Part shown: positions 26,630 through 35,837 of the stretch, in pieces
Position numbering within the stretch: position 1 is the stretch's first letter
Layout of the letters: the number at the start of each line of letters is the position of its first letter
DNA from: Candidatus Gastranaerophilales bacterium
GTDB taxonomy: Bacteria > Cyanobacteriota > Vampirovibrionia > Gastranaerophilales > Gastranaerophilaceae
Direction: 5' to 3'
Assembly: GCA_944325735.1 (NCBI GenBank)
Contig: CALVBI010000003.1
Span: 273,051 to 337,050, forward strand
DNA length: 64,000 nucleotides
Made by a program: the position numbers and the translations under genes
Notes under the pieces: generated by a model
What the model saw: only the letters and a program-made list of their open reading frames with translations
Database searches by the model: none
What the model was told of the DNA's origin: nothing

Positions 26630-27637
26630 TTATTTTTTACGCCAAATTGTAGGGACTTTTTGTTCTTTTCCTAAAATCAGAGGAGCATCTACATTTTTAT
26701 ACAAAACTGGTTCAAATCTACCATCTTTAGAAAGAGCTTCCCACAATGGAGAATTTTTATATATAAAAGTACAATAATCACTAACAAATAGTTTATCTTT
26801 ATCATTCACATGATTATCAGCAATATAGACATGATCTTTTTCAATATCTCCAAGTATAAAAAGCCCACCTGGCAATAATTTTTCATATACCTTATCTACT
26901 ATTTTTTCAATAATTTCTTTTTTATTAATATTTAAATCTTCATTAAAACTAAATTCGTTTGCAGAAAAATTTCCTGTTTCGATATACATTGCATTTCTAA
27001 ATAAAACAGCTCCAACTTTTTTATTCGGTAAAACTTTATCTATATTATTAATATTGCCTTTATTAATCTCTATTTTATCTTTATGCTCATCTTTCAATTT
27101 ATAATATTTTATTTTGAAATAAGGAGATCTCTCCAACTGACAAAGATAGTTTATGTCATTAATTTCATAACTCGGGTTTTTTGTTTCTTCCATTACAGAA
27201 TAAAATTTTGACTTTATTTCCCTTGTATTGGAATCATCTAGCATTGAAAACTCAGGGAGTAATAAATAATCATACGACATTGGATAAAAAACAGTATAAA
27301 TTCCCTTTTTACCAAGTTCCACTGCTCTATCAGATGTGTCAAAACAGTAAATCTTATATTTTCCATTTGATTTATCTATAAGCGAATATAAAGAAATAGC
27401 TTCCTCTCCATTCGAAGATGCAAAATCTAAAATATCAGTCCCTTTTGGAAATGTTTTTTTTAAAAGAGTAGCAGCACAATCAAGAGTATCTGCATCTCTA
27501 TAAAAACATGTATCACTGTAATTATTTTCATCATTTTTCAGCTTTAAGCTTGAAAAACTAGGAGATTGTTTTGGTTTTACTGAACTATAAAATCCATAAT
27601 TTGAATATTTAAAATTATTTACTGCTGATATTTTCAT
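26630..27637 (-). CDS. CheR-like SAM-dependent methyltransferase
   Basis: 335 aa. After an N-terminal MKISAVNNF signature shared with two small membrane proteins, the sequence follows the CheR pattern: FYRDADTL, then DILDFASSNGEEAISLYSL (CheR-type SAM motif I), KIYCFDTSDRA, GAVLFRNAMYIETG (CheR 'RN' motif) and LLPGGLFILGD. No chemotaxis gene is nearby, and the usual CheR N-terminal helical domain is missing. It is probably not a true chemotaxis methyltransferase. Substrate unknown. Low-complexity Lys/Asn-rich regions are consistent with fast divergence. Confidence 0.7.
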   Translation of the reverse strand: MKISAVNNFKYSNYGFYSSVKPKQSPSFSSLKLKNDENNYSDTCFYRDADTLDCAATLLKKTFPKGTDILDFASSNGEEAISLYSLIDKSNGKYKIYCFDTSDRAVELGKKGIYTVFYPMSYDYLLLPEFSMLDDSNTREIKSKFYSVMEETKNPSYEINDINYLCQLERSPYFKIKYYKLKDEHKDKIEINKGNINNIDKVLPNKKVGAVLFRNAMYIETGNFSANEFSFNEDLNINKKEIIEKIVDKVYEKLLPGGLFILGDIEKDHVYIADNHVNDKDKLFVSDYCTFIYKNSPLWEALSKDGRFEPVLYKNVDAPLILGKEQKVPTIWRKK

Positions 27638-27697
27638 AATTACTCAAATTTTTATAAAACTCGGGAAACAATTTTTTGATAGAAGCTTTAATAATAA

Positions 27698-27726
27698 TTT
27701 ACAAACTGAGGTAAAAGTGTTATACT
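27698..27726 (+). promoter_or_regulatory. Promoter of pepA
   Basis: TTTACA, exactly 17 bp, TATACT with TG one base before the -10, 26 bp before the ATG. Confidence 0.7.
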
Positions 27727-27752
27727 AACAAGCGAAAAAGGAGAGAGAAAAT

Positions 27753-29150
27753 ATGGAAATTAAAGTTTCACAAAACGTTAAAGATACTCCCGTAGAAGTT
27801 CTAGTTATCAACAAATTTGAAGGTGAAAAAACATCTGAAGAATTAGCAAATACATATGCTGTTGATAAAGATCACTTTGAAGGAAAATTTGGCCAAACAT
27901 ATCTTTTACACACACTAGGAAAAATTCCTGCAGATAAAATTTTAATTATCGGTTTTGGTAAAAAAGAAGAATTTGATCATAATAAAATGCGTGAAGCAGT
28001 TGCTAAATCAATAAAAAAATTACAACAAATTAAAGCTAAGAAAGCAGCTTTTGATTTTGACGTAAATGTGGATTACGGTAAATCTGCAGCAATTGGTGCA
28101 ATGATTGCTGATTATGCATACGACAAATACAAATCAGAAAAAGCTCACCATTTAGAAGAAATTACATTTGCAAGATTTTCTGAAAACGACCTAAATGAAG
28201 GTAAAATTTTTGGTGAAGCAATGAAATTTACTCGTGACCTTGCAAACACACCTGCACAAATTGCAACACCTACAAAACTTTCAGAAATTGCCAAAGACCT
28301 TGAAGGAATCGAGACTAAAGTATTTGATAAAGAAGAAATAGCAAGAATGGGTATGGGAGCATATTTAGCAGTTGGACAAGGGAGTGTTCAACCCCCTAAA
28401 TTTATCCATATGAAATATACAGGCAAAAATATTAAGAAAAAAATTGCTCTAATCGGTAAAGGAATTTGCTTTGATTCAGGCGGACTTGATATTAAACCGG
28501 CATCATCTATGCTTACAATGAAAGACGATATGTCTGGTGCAGCTTGTATATTGGGAGTAATGAGAGCATTATCAAAATTAAAACCTGATATGGAAGTACA
28601 CGGTATCATAGCAGCTTGTGAAAATATGCCATCAGGCTCTTCTTACAAACCTGGTGATATTTTAACTGCTAAAAATGGTAAAACAATTGAAATTGATAAT
28701 ACAGATGCAGAAGGTAGATTAACACTCGCAGATGCTCTATGTTATGCTTGTGAACTTGGTGTAGATGAAGTAATTGACATTGCAACCCTAACAGGTGCAT
28801 GTATGGTAGCACTTGGCACTGTAGCATCTGGCATTATGGGTAATGATCAAGAAATGATTAACCGAGTAATAGAAACTGCAAAAGAATCCGGAGAAACTTT
28901 CTGGCAATTACCAATGTTTAAAGAATATTTTGACAGTTTAAAATCTGACATAGCAGATATGAAAAACACAGGTTCTCGTAACGGCGGAGCATCAGCAGCT
29001 GGATTATTCCTTCAACAATTTGTAAAAGATACAAAATGGTGCCACATTGATATTGCTGGAACCGCATATATTGAAAAACCTCAAAAAGAATTCATTGCAG
29101 GTGCTACAGGTGCAGGCGTTAGAACTCTTTTGAATTATGTGACAAAATAA
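27753..29150 (+). CDS. pepA: Leucyl aminopeptidase (M17)
   Basis: 465 aa cytosolic zinc/manganese aminopeptidase. The M17 signature NTDAEGRLTLADAL and the metal site IGKGICFDSGGLDIKP are intact, as is the C-terminal DIAGTAY. AAGGAGAGAG precedes the ATG. In other bacteria PepA can also bind DNA, but nothing here shows that. Confidence 0.96.
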   Translation: MEIKVSQNVKDTPVEVLVINKFEGEKTSEELANTYAVDKDHFEGKFGQTYLLHTLGKIPADKILIIGFGKKEEFDHNKMREAVAKSIKKLQQIKAKKAAFDFDVNVDYGKSAAIGAMIADYAYDKYKSEKAHHLEEITFARFSENDLNEGKIFGEAMKFTRDLANTPAQIATPTKLSEIAKDLEGIETKVFDKEEIARMGMGAYLAVGQGSVQPPKFIHMKYTGKNIKKKIALIGKGICFDSGGLDIKPASSMLTMKDDMSGAACILGVMRALSKLKPDMEVHGIIAACENMPSGSSYKPGDILTAKNGKTIEIDNTDAEGRLTLADALCYACELGVDEVIDIATLTGACMVALGTVASGIMGNDQEMINRVIETAKESGETFWQLPMFKEYFDSLKSDIADMKNTGSRNGGASAAGLFLQQFVKDTKWCHIDIAGTAYIEKPQKEFIAGATGAGVRTLLNYVTK

Positions 29151-29165
29151 TTTAATCATAAATCT

Positions 29166-29199
29166 AAAAAAAGGAGCTAAATAATTTAGCTCCTTTTTT
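29166..29199. terminator. Bidirectional intrinsic terminator
   Basis: GGAGCTAAA/TTTAGCTCC stem with flanking A- and T-runs, between convergent pepA and the amidase. Confidence 0.88.
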
Positions 29200-30559
29200 A
29201 ATTAGAAAAATATCTTTCCAAACTGTCCGCTATAGCTTTTGCATATTGTTTTTGAAATTCTGGATTAATCAAATTTGCATTATCTTCAGGATTAATAAGA
29301 TAGGACACTTCAATCAACAAACTTAACGCATTCGTATTTCTGACTACAGCAAGACTTCCTTGTCTAACTTTATCATTTGGAATCCCCATTTCTGAAACAA
29401 CAGTCTCCATAATCTTATCAGCAAGAGGCTTTGCTTGTGGGTAATAGTAATATATGCTTGTTCCTCTGTTTTTATTTGGGTCTTGACCATCAGGTAAAGC
29501 ATTTCCATGGATGCTCAAAAATACAACCGAATCGCCATAATTTGCAATTTCGACTCTATCTTTCAAACTGACATAATTATCAGCTGATCTTGTCATTATA
29601 ACTCTTGCACCGCGTTTTTTTAATTCTGTTTCAACAAATTTTGCAATAGCTAAGTTTATATCTTTTTCTTTATTTCCAAGACAACCCATTGCACCATTTT
29701 CCGTACCTCCATGTCCTGCATCTATTGTTATTCTAATGTTATGCAAAGGACGTCTTGAATTTGTAATTACAGGCTTTCTTATTTTTAAAATAAAATCATT
29801 TCCTTGGTATTCACCACTATACCCTAGAAGTTTGCGAGTACTTATTGCATCTTTATAAGGAAAATCATATAAGTATACATTATCAGGTTGATCTTGAATA
29901 TTATAAAACTTCATTAAAAACATATCATCTTCAACCATTTCAAATGGAACTTTTTTATTCAAGTGAAAAACGAACTTAAAATAATCATCTTCATCAAGAT
30001 ACTCATATCCGCTTAAATTTGCCAAATTTTTATCCGCTTGAGGAGTAAACTTTACATCAGATTTTAAAATCCATCCATACTTATCTTTACCTAAAACAAC
30101 TCTGTAAAACCCGTCTTTTTCCCCATCGATTATTAAATTTATATCTCTTTGCAAATGCGCCATTCTATTAATTCCAGCATCAATAGGTGTTGATCGCAAA
30201 GGAGCTTTTTCAGTTGTTACAATACCATATTTAGTTTCTTTATATGAAGTAAAAACTGATGGAGTTGATTTAACTGATTTTATATCTTGTTTTGTAATCA
30301 CAAAGATTTCTCTTTGCTCTTCGGATTGAATTACAAAAGTATTAGCTCCGTTATTTAAATTTACAACATAAGCAAAAGCTCCTGTAGGATGCAATGGAAC
30401 ATCTTGACCATTTATCTTTAGAGGTTTATCAGACGAACCAACAAAAAATGTTGAACTGGAATTTAAAATAATATCATTTTTTGCAGGATACACAATATCA
30501 AATGCAAAAGCTTGACTACCAAAAACTATCAACCCAAATAACAAAACCAATTTTTTCAT
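29198..30559 (-). CDS. N-acetylmuramoyl-L-alanine amidase (AmiC type, Amidase_3)
   Basis: Exported peptidoglycan hydrolase of 453 aa. A signal peptide (residues 1-19, ending SQAFA) is followed by a beta-rich domain and an SH3-like segment (about 115-165). The C-terminal Amidase_3 domain has zinc ligands in ITIDAGHGGTENGA, LSIHGNALPDG and the catalytic Glu in LLIEVSYLINPEDN. It lies next to the division-type PBP and murE, divergently transcribed, so a role in daughter-cell separation is reasonable. Confidence 0.94.
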   Translation of the reverse strand: MKKLVLLFGLIVFGSQAFAFDIVYPAKNDIILNSSSTFFVGSSDKPLKINGQDVPLHPTGAFAYVVNLNNGANTFVIQSEEQREIFVITKQDIKSVKSTPSVFTSYKETKYGIVTTEKAPLRSTPIDAGINRMAHLQRDINLIIDGEKDGFYRVVLGKDKYGWILKSDVKFTPQADKNLANLSGYEYLDEDDYFKFVFHLNKKVPFEMVEDDMFLMKFYNIQDQPDNVYLYDFPYKDAISTRKLLGYSGEYQGNDFILKIRKPVITNSRRPLHNIRITIDAGHGGTENGAMGCLGNKEKDINLAIAKFVETELKKRGARVIMTRSADNYVSLKDRVEIANYGDSVVFLSIHGNALPDGQDPNKNRGTSIYYYYPQAKPLADKIMETVVSEMGIPNDKVRQGSLAVVRNTNALSLLIEVSYLINPEDNANLINPEFQKQYAKAIADSLERYFSN

Positions 30560-30691
30560 AATAAAATTATATCACGAAGAATATTTCCAAGAAAATATCA
30601 CACTTAAAATTATTTAATATTTAATTAATTTATTATTCCTTATGCTAAAATTAAAGAATAAACGATTTTAATTACCGATAAGGGGTATGTT

Positions 30692-32440
30692 GTGAGAGAA
30701 AGATTAAGAAGAAAAGAGCCGGAAAACGAAACAGAAAAACGCAATAAAACCTTTGATCAAATTTTAGCATTTTTACACATATTTTTTGCAGGTTTTATGA
30801 CCCTGCTTATAATATATTTATTCTTTATTATGGTAGTTGATGTAGGGAAATACAGAGCTAGAGCAAGAAGCCAACGAGTTGGCAGAATATTCTCAATGCG
30901 AGGTGATATCTTCGACAGAAATGGAATAAAACTTGCAACAGATAAAGTATATTCTGATGTTTATGCACACCCTGCAGATTATGATCATTCTCCGGAAGAA
31001 TTAGCAAAAATGCTTGCTCCACTTCTTAAAATGCCAAAAGATACTCTTTTACAAAAGCTTAAAAAACCAGGTCCTGTAATTACCCTAAAAAAAGATATTG
31101 ACAGAAATACAGCGAAACAAATCTCAAAATTACATTTAAGAGAAATAAGCTTAGGCAAAAAAAACACAAGAGAATACCCTCAAGGAACTCTTGCTGCACA
31201 CGTTTTAGGATATTATAACTTTGATGCGGATATCGCAAATGGGATTGAATACACAGCAAAAGATCGATTAGAACACGTTATTAATACAGTAAAATATCAA
31301 AAAACACGTGATGGAAAAATTATTTATGATTTTACAACAGATCCTGTAGCTACAACAACAAATCCAAAAGGAGAAGACGTTACACTCACAATTGATGCTG
31401 CAATTCAACATGTCTGCGAAAAAGAAATTGAAAAAATGGTTAAAGAAAAAAATGCAGAACGCGGAACTGTAATCGTTATGAACCCTAAAACTGGAGAAAT
31501 TCTAGCTTATGCAGTATATCCAACATTTGACCCTAATAATTATAAAAAAGCAACTCCACAACAACTTAAAAACTGGACATTGACAGATGTATTTCCTCCA
31601 GGCTCAACTTTTAAAACAATCACTGTTGCAAGTGCAATGGATCTAGGAAAAATTAACGAACATTCAACAGTACTTGATACAGGTAAAACAACTATTGGGA
31701 AATGGGAAATTAAAAACTACGACTACGACGTTCACCCATATCCTGGCAACATAACTCTAGAATATTTATTTGAACATTCAAGTAATATCGGAGCAATTAA
31801 TATTGCAAAAACAATGTCACCTTCTGAATTTTACGGAGTATTAAAGAAATTCGGATTTGGAACAAAAACAGGAATTGATTTACCAGGGGAATCTTCAGGT
31901 CTTTTACCATACTGGACATACTGGGATCAAGGAATCCAAGCGACGATGTCATACGGATATGGGACATCAGTTACTGCAATTCAAATGATTTCAGCAGTAC
32001 AAGCACTTGCAAATAACGGAGTAAGAATCACCCCACATATCATAAAATATTCACAAGAAGAATATGACAATAAAATCCATCATACACAAGTAATTCAACC
32101 AGAAACAGCTCAAGCAATTACAAGACTTCTTGCTGCAAGCGTTAATAACGGAAGATCTGTAATTAAGATGGATAAATATAATGTAGCAGCTAAGACTGGA
32201 ACTTCAAGAAAGCCTAAAGAAGGCGGAAGCGGATACACCCCATTCACATACACATCAACAATAGGTTATCTACCGGCATCAGATCCTCAAATTCTTGTAT
32301 ATGTTATGGTAGATAGTGCAAAAGTTGGTGCAATTTGGGGTAACACAGTTGCGGGGCCGGTATTCCACGAAGTTACAACTCAAGTTGCAAGAATTCTTAA
32401 TTTAAAACCAGATAAGATTACACCTGATAAGAAAAACTAA
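30692..32440 (+). CDS. Class B penicillin-binding protein (FtsI/PBP2-like transpeptidase)
   Basis: 582 aa. One membrane anchor (about 26-50) is followed by the pedestal/dimerisation domain (GRIFSMRGDIFDRNG) and a transpeptidase with the active-site motifs PGSTFKTI (SxxK), EHSSNIG (SxN) and AAKTGTSRK (KTG). GTG 30692 is the start, with AAGGGG 6-7 nt upstream. The stop is 10 bp before murE, the ftsI-murE order of division-cell-wall clusters, which favours septal FtsI over elongation PBP2. Confidence 0.92.
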   Translation: MRERLRRKEPENETEKRNKTFDQILAFLHIFFAGFMTLLIIYLFFIMVVDVGKYRARARSQRVGRIFSMRGDIFDRNGIKLATDKVYSDVYAHPADYDHSPEELAKMLAPLLKMPKDTLLQKLKKPGPVITLKKDIDRNTAKQISKLHLREISLGKKNTREYPQGTLAAHVLGYYNFDADIANGIEYTAKDRLEHVINTVKYQKTRDGKIIYDFTTDPVATTTNPKGEDVTLTIDAAIQHVCEKEIEKMVKEKNAERGTVIVMNPKTGEILAYAVYPTFDPNNYKKATPQQLKNWTLTDVFPPGSTFKTITVASAMDLGKINEHSTVLDTGKTTIGKWEIKNYDYDVHPYPGNITLEYLFEHSSNIGAINIAKTMSPSEFYGVLKKFGFGTKTGIDLPGESSGLLPYWTYWDQGIQATMSYGYGTSVTAIQMISAVQALANNGVRITPHIIKYSQEEYDNKIHHTQVIQPETAQAITRLLAASVNNGRSVIKMDKYNVAAKTGTSRKPKEGGSGYTPFTYTSTIGYLPASDPQILVYVMVDSAKVGAIWGNTVAGPVFHEVTTQVARILNLKPDKITPDKKN

Positions 32441-32450
32441 GGAGATATAA

Positions 32451-33926
32451 ATGAAATTAGATGAATTAATTGAGTATTTAGACTACAAAGACTTAATAAA
32501 CTTCAAAAATATTGATATTACAGGTATTTCATACAATTCAAAAACAACTAAAAAAGGCGATATTTTCGTATGTTTAGTCGGAGAACACACTGACGGACAC
32601 GAATTTGCTCAAGATGCAATTGAAGCAGGAGCTGCGGCATTATTAGTTGAAAGAAAAGTAGAAGGAACAAAAATTCCTCAAGTTGTAGTAGCTTCTACAA
32701 GACATAAAATTGCAGATATTGCTGACAGATTTTATTCAAGTCCATCAAAAGGAATTAATCTTATCGGTATTACTGGTACAAACGGAAAAACAACAGTTAC
32801 TCACCTAATTCAAAAAATCTTTGAAGAAAATAATGAAAAATGTGCATTAATTGGAACATTAGGTTATAAATTATCTTCTAACGGAGAATATAGAGATGCA
32901 AAACATACAACACCACAAGCTCCAGAATTACAAGCTACTTTAAGAATGATTAAAGATGTCGAAAAAATTGATAATGTTGTAATGGAAGTAAGCTCACACG
33001 CTTTAGAACAAAACAGAGTAGGTGGTTGCCGATTTAACGGTGCTGTATTCACAAACCTCACTCAAGACCATTTAGATTACCACATTACAATGGATAATTA
33101 TTTCAAAGCAAAAGCTCTACTTTTTGAACATTTAACAGAGGGCGATTTTGCAGTAATAAATGCTGATGATGAATATGGTGACAGATTTATAAGTGTTGTT
33201 CCGGAAGGTGTAAGAGTTCTTACATACGGGGTAAGACAACAAAGCGACGTAATGGCAAGGAATATTAATTTCTCATTAAACGGTGCTGAATTTACATTAG
33301 TAGCAAATGCTAAAGAACACAAAGTAAATCTTCATATGAACGGTATGTTCAGTGTATATAATGTCCTAGCAGCTGTCACAGCAGCTCTTGCAATAGGAAT
33401 TGATATTGAAACAGCTATAAAAGCTTTACAAAACGTAAAAGGAGTTGCAGGAAGATTTGAAGTAGTTGTAAAAAAACCTCTTGTAATTGTAGATTATGCA
33501 CACACTCCTGACGGATTAGAAAATGTATTAAAATCAGCAAGAGAAATTACACCTGAAGACGGCAAATTAATATGCTTATTCGGTTGCGGTGGCGACAGAG
33601 ATGCAACAAAACGACCTAAAATGGGAGCTATAGCAGAAAAATTTGCAGATAAAATAGTAATCACAAGTGATAATCCAAGATCAGAAGATCCTCAAACTAT
33701 AATTACAGACATTATTGCAGGCCTTAAATCAGTAAATACTGAGAGCGTAATTGTTGAACCTGACAGAGGTACAGCAATCGGATTATTAAAATCAATTGCA
33801 AATAATAATGATGTAGTTGTAATTGCAGGTAAAGGACATGAAGATTATCAAATATTAAAAGACAAAACTATTCACTTCGATGATAGAGAAGAAGCTCGAA
33901 AGGTTTTTGAAGTAAGCGTAATTTAA
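32451..33926 (+). CDS. murE: UDP-MurNAc-tripeptide synthetase
   Basis: Adds the third amino acid to the peptidoglycan precursor. 491 aa, with the Mur ligase P-loop GITGTNGKTTVT. The substrate motif DNPRSEDP (DNPR) is diagnostic for meso-diaminopimelate, so the wall is Gram-negative/cyanobacterial in type. It directly follows the PBP gene with its own AAGGAG site and ends at a terminator. Confidence 0.96.
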   Translation: MKLDELIEYLDYKDLINFKNIDITGISYNSKTTKKGDIFVCLVGEHTDGHEFAQDAIEAGAAALLVERKVEGTKIPQVVVASTRHKIADIADRFYSSPSKGINLIGITGTNGKTTVTHLIQKIFEENNEKCALIGTLGYKLSSNGEYRDAKHTTPQAPELQATLRMIKDVEKIDNVVMEVSSHALEQNRVGGCRFNGAVFTNLTQDHLDYHITMDNYFKAKALLFEHLTEGDFAVINADDEYGDRFISVVPEGVRVLTYGVRQQSDVMARNINFSLNGAEFTLVANAKEHKVNLHMNGMFSVYNVLAAVTAALAIGIDIETAIKALQNVKGVAGRFEVVVKKPLVIVDYAHTPDGLENVLKSAREITPEDGKLICLFGCGGDRDATKRPKMGAIAEKFADKIVITSDNPRSEDPQTIITDIIAGLKSVNTESVIVEPDRGTAIGLLKSIANNNDVVVIAGKGHEDYQILKDKTIHFDDREEARKVFEVSVI

Positions 33927-33952
33927 AAAGAGAGGCAATAGCCTCTCTTTTT
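33926..33952. terminator. Intrinsic terminator after murE
   Basis: GAGAGGC-AATA-GCCTCTC with A-run before and T-run after. Confidence 0.88.
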
Positions 33953-33970
33953 GTTATAAATATAAATTCT

Positions 33971-34792
33971 CTAATATAATGATTGCCAATAACCACCTTT
34001 ATCACTATTATCAGAATCGACATTTTCAATTGCGCAATAATAACAACCAAGCCCACTCATCCAATTTCCATTTTTCATATTACACCATCCACAATGTCTC
34101 CATTTCGGATACTCATATTCCCAGATATCATATCCCAAACGGTTTGGATTTTTTCTGGGGCCATTTGTATCAAAAATTAAAGTAAATTGAGCTTCTCTAT
34201 AACTTAATCCTAAAAAAGAACTACCATCTTTTAAATAATAAACTGTACATTTTAGATGAGAAAGTTCATCTGAAAATGCACACAAATTTGTATAATTAAA
34301 ACGATCTTTTTCAAAATTATACATAGAATAAGAATTTGTAGTAATTTTTTCTTGATCCACAATACCTAAATAGTTTCGAAGAGTTGCATTTATATTTGGG
34401 AGCTCTTTGGTTATACTTTCATTACAAGCATTCTGTTTATCTGTATCTTGATCAAATTGTCCTAAATCTCCACAAAAAGCAAATTTTAACTCTTTAAAAT
34501 TTGTTGCACCATATTCTTGAGCAGTCATATCAAGAGCTCGTAATATGACAGAATTTGCCTTTTTAAATTCAGTTTCAAATACTTTAGAATTATATTTATT
34601 AATTACAAATGGAATAGTTAAAGCTGCAACTATACCAATTATCCCGAGAGTGATTAAAACCTCTGCTAATGTAAATCCCAAGCGTGCCACTTGACCCGAC
34701 ACTAAACTTTTAAATAACCTCCTAAAGCCTTGTGGGATAAGCTCTAAATTGCCCCCCCCCCGAGCACTACGTGCGTAGACAAACCAACACAA
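33971..34792 (-). CDS. Prepilin-like protein with G10 tract in an unrelated leader (copy 3)
   Basis: The body has RLGFTLAEVLITLGIIG (Gly -1, Glu +5), the hydrophobic helix, several Cys and the shared C-terminal block (IFDTNGPRKNPNRLGYDIW). The open frame starts at TTG 34792 without a ribosome site. A far better start is ATG 34845, preceded by AAAGGAG, but with ten G it ends at TAG 34746-34744. Eleven G would join the two with a leader of about 57 residues. The leader sequence is unlike the cassettes of copies 1, 2, 5 and 6, yet the offset is the same. Confidence 0.82.
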   Translation of the reverse strand: MCWFVYARSARGGGNLELIPQGFRRLFKSLVSGQVARLGFTLAEVLITLGIIGIVAALTIPFVINKYNSKVFETEFKKANSVILRALDMTAQEYGATNFKELKFAFCGDLGQFDQDTDKQNACNESITKELPNINATLRNYLGIVDQEKITTNSYSMYNFEKDRFNYTNLCAFSDELSHLKCTVYYLKDGSSFLGLSYREAQFTLIFDTNGPRKNPNRLGYDIWEYEYPKWRHCGWCNMKNGNWMSGLGCYYCAIENVDSDNSDKGGYWQSLY

Positions 34793-34845
34793 TTATCTTT
34801 TAATTTGCAAGATCTTTGTGTCTGATATGCTTGAAATCTTTTCAT
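34744..34845 (-). CDS. Out-of-frame leader ORF of pilin copy 3
   Basis: Begins MKRFQAYQTQRSCKLKDN and runs to GGG-Ala-Ile and a stop. AAAGGAG is 8 nt upstream. The G10 tract encodes GGG. It is the OFF product if the tract is phase variable. Confidence 0.6.
   Translation of the reverse strand: MKRFQAYQTQRSCKLKDNCVGLSTHVVLGGGAI
34752..34761 (-). repeat. G10 homopolymer tract (C10 on plus strand)
   Basis: Ten bases; N = 8, 11 or 14 would join ATG 34845 to the pilin body. Confidence 0.95.
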
Positions 34846-34913
34846 AACTAGCTCCTTTCTTAATTAATAAAATTAGATTATCATATTTTTAGCTCTATTT
34901 CAACTTATTGGTG

Positions 34914-34919
34914 TATAAT
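34914..34919 (+). promoter_or_regulatory. -10 element directly before nagA start
   Basis: TATAAT ends 6 nt before the ATG at 34926; transcription would begin about at the start codon, giving a leaderless mRNA. Confidence 0.5.
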
Positions 34920-34925
34920 TATGAT

Positions 34926-35837
34926 ATGAAAACAAAACTATTAATTGAACAACATTTTCACGGATGTTTTGGAATTGATTTTAACAAAGCATCTGTAGAC
35001 GACGTTTTATATTTATCAAAAGAAATTTTGAAATATGGTATAGGCGGAATATTCCCTACAATTGTAACTGACAACGTAGAGAATACTAAACATGCAATTT
35101 CTATAATAAAAGAAGCCTCAAAAAGACAAACATCTGACATGGCTAAAATTTTAGGAATTCACTTAGAAGGAATTTTTCTTAACCCTGAAAAAAAAGGAAT
35201 TCACAATCCTGCACATTTCCTAAAACTTACACAAGGGAATTACAAGCTTATAGAAGATGACTTTATAAAAATCATCACACTAGCACCTGAACTCGACGAA
35301 GGATTATTGGATTACTTGTCTGATAAAGATATTAAAATCCAAGCAGGACATTGTACTGGCGGGAATTTATCAAAATGTACAGGAGCTACACATCTTTTTA
35401 ACGCGATGTCAGGAATTACTCATAGAGGAACATCTACAACCCTTTCTGCTTTGATTAACGATAATATTTATACAGAAATAATTGCTGACGGAATTCATGT
35501 ATCAGATGATGCTTTAAAACTTGTATTTAAAACCAAACCTCAAGATAAAATTCTATTAATAAGTGACAGTCTGCCTATTACAAAAAGTAACTTAAAAGAA
35601 ATGATATTTGCAGATGAAAAAGTTTATTATGACGGAATAAAAGCGACTTCTAAAGAAGGCACAATTGCAGGCAGCACAACTCTTATCCCTGACATAATAA
35701 AAAGACTTGCAAAAGTTAATTTATTTAATCCTGAATATATTAATAATCCTTACAAATACCACAATATAGATATAGAAGGATTTATTGAATGGGATGATGA
35801 TTGGAATATCAAAAGGATTCAAAAAAATGAAAAGTGA
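34926..35837 (+). CDS. nagA: N-acetylglucosamine-6-phosphate deacetylase, short form
   Basis: 303 aa against about 380 for typical NagA. It starts almost at the first metal motif ([14 protein letters not shown]), so the N-terminal strands of the beta-sandwich are missing. The other motifs are present: [42 protein letters not shown] and GTIAGSTT. It would convert GlcNAc-6-P to GlcN-6-P for wall recycling or chitin/mucin sugar use. No Shine-Dalgarno; likely leaderless. Its end overlaps ilvD by 11 nt. Confidence 0.85.
   Translation: MKTKLLIEQHFHGCFGIDFNKASVDDVLYLSKEILKYGIGGIFPTIVTDNVENTKHAISIIKEASKRQTSDMAKILGIHLEGIFLNPEKKGIHNPAHFLKLTQGNYKLIEDDFIKIITLAPELDEGLLDYLSDKDIKIQAGHCTGGNLSKCTGATHLFNAMSGITHRGTSTTLSALINDNIYTEIIADGIHVSDDALKLVFKTKPQDKILLISDSLPITKSNLKEMIFADEKVYYDGIKATSKEGTIAGSTTLIPDIIKRLAKVNLFNPEYINNPYKYHNIDIEGFIEWDDDWNIKRIQKNEK

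Noticed and set aside
35785..35826. Longer IlvD start
   Set aside because: Would extend further into nagA in another frame; ATG 35827 has a ribosome site and the family N-terminus.
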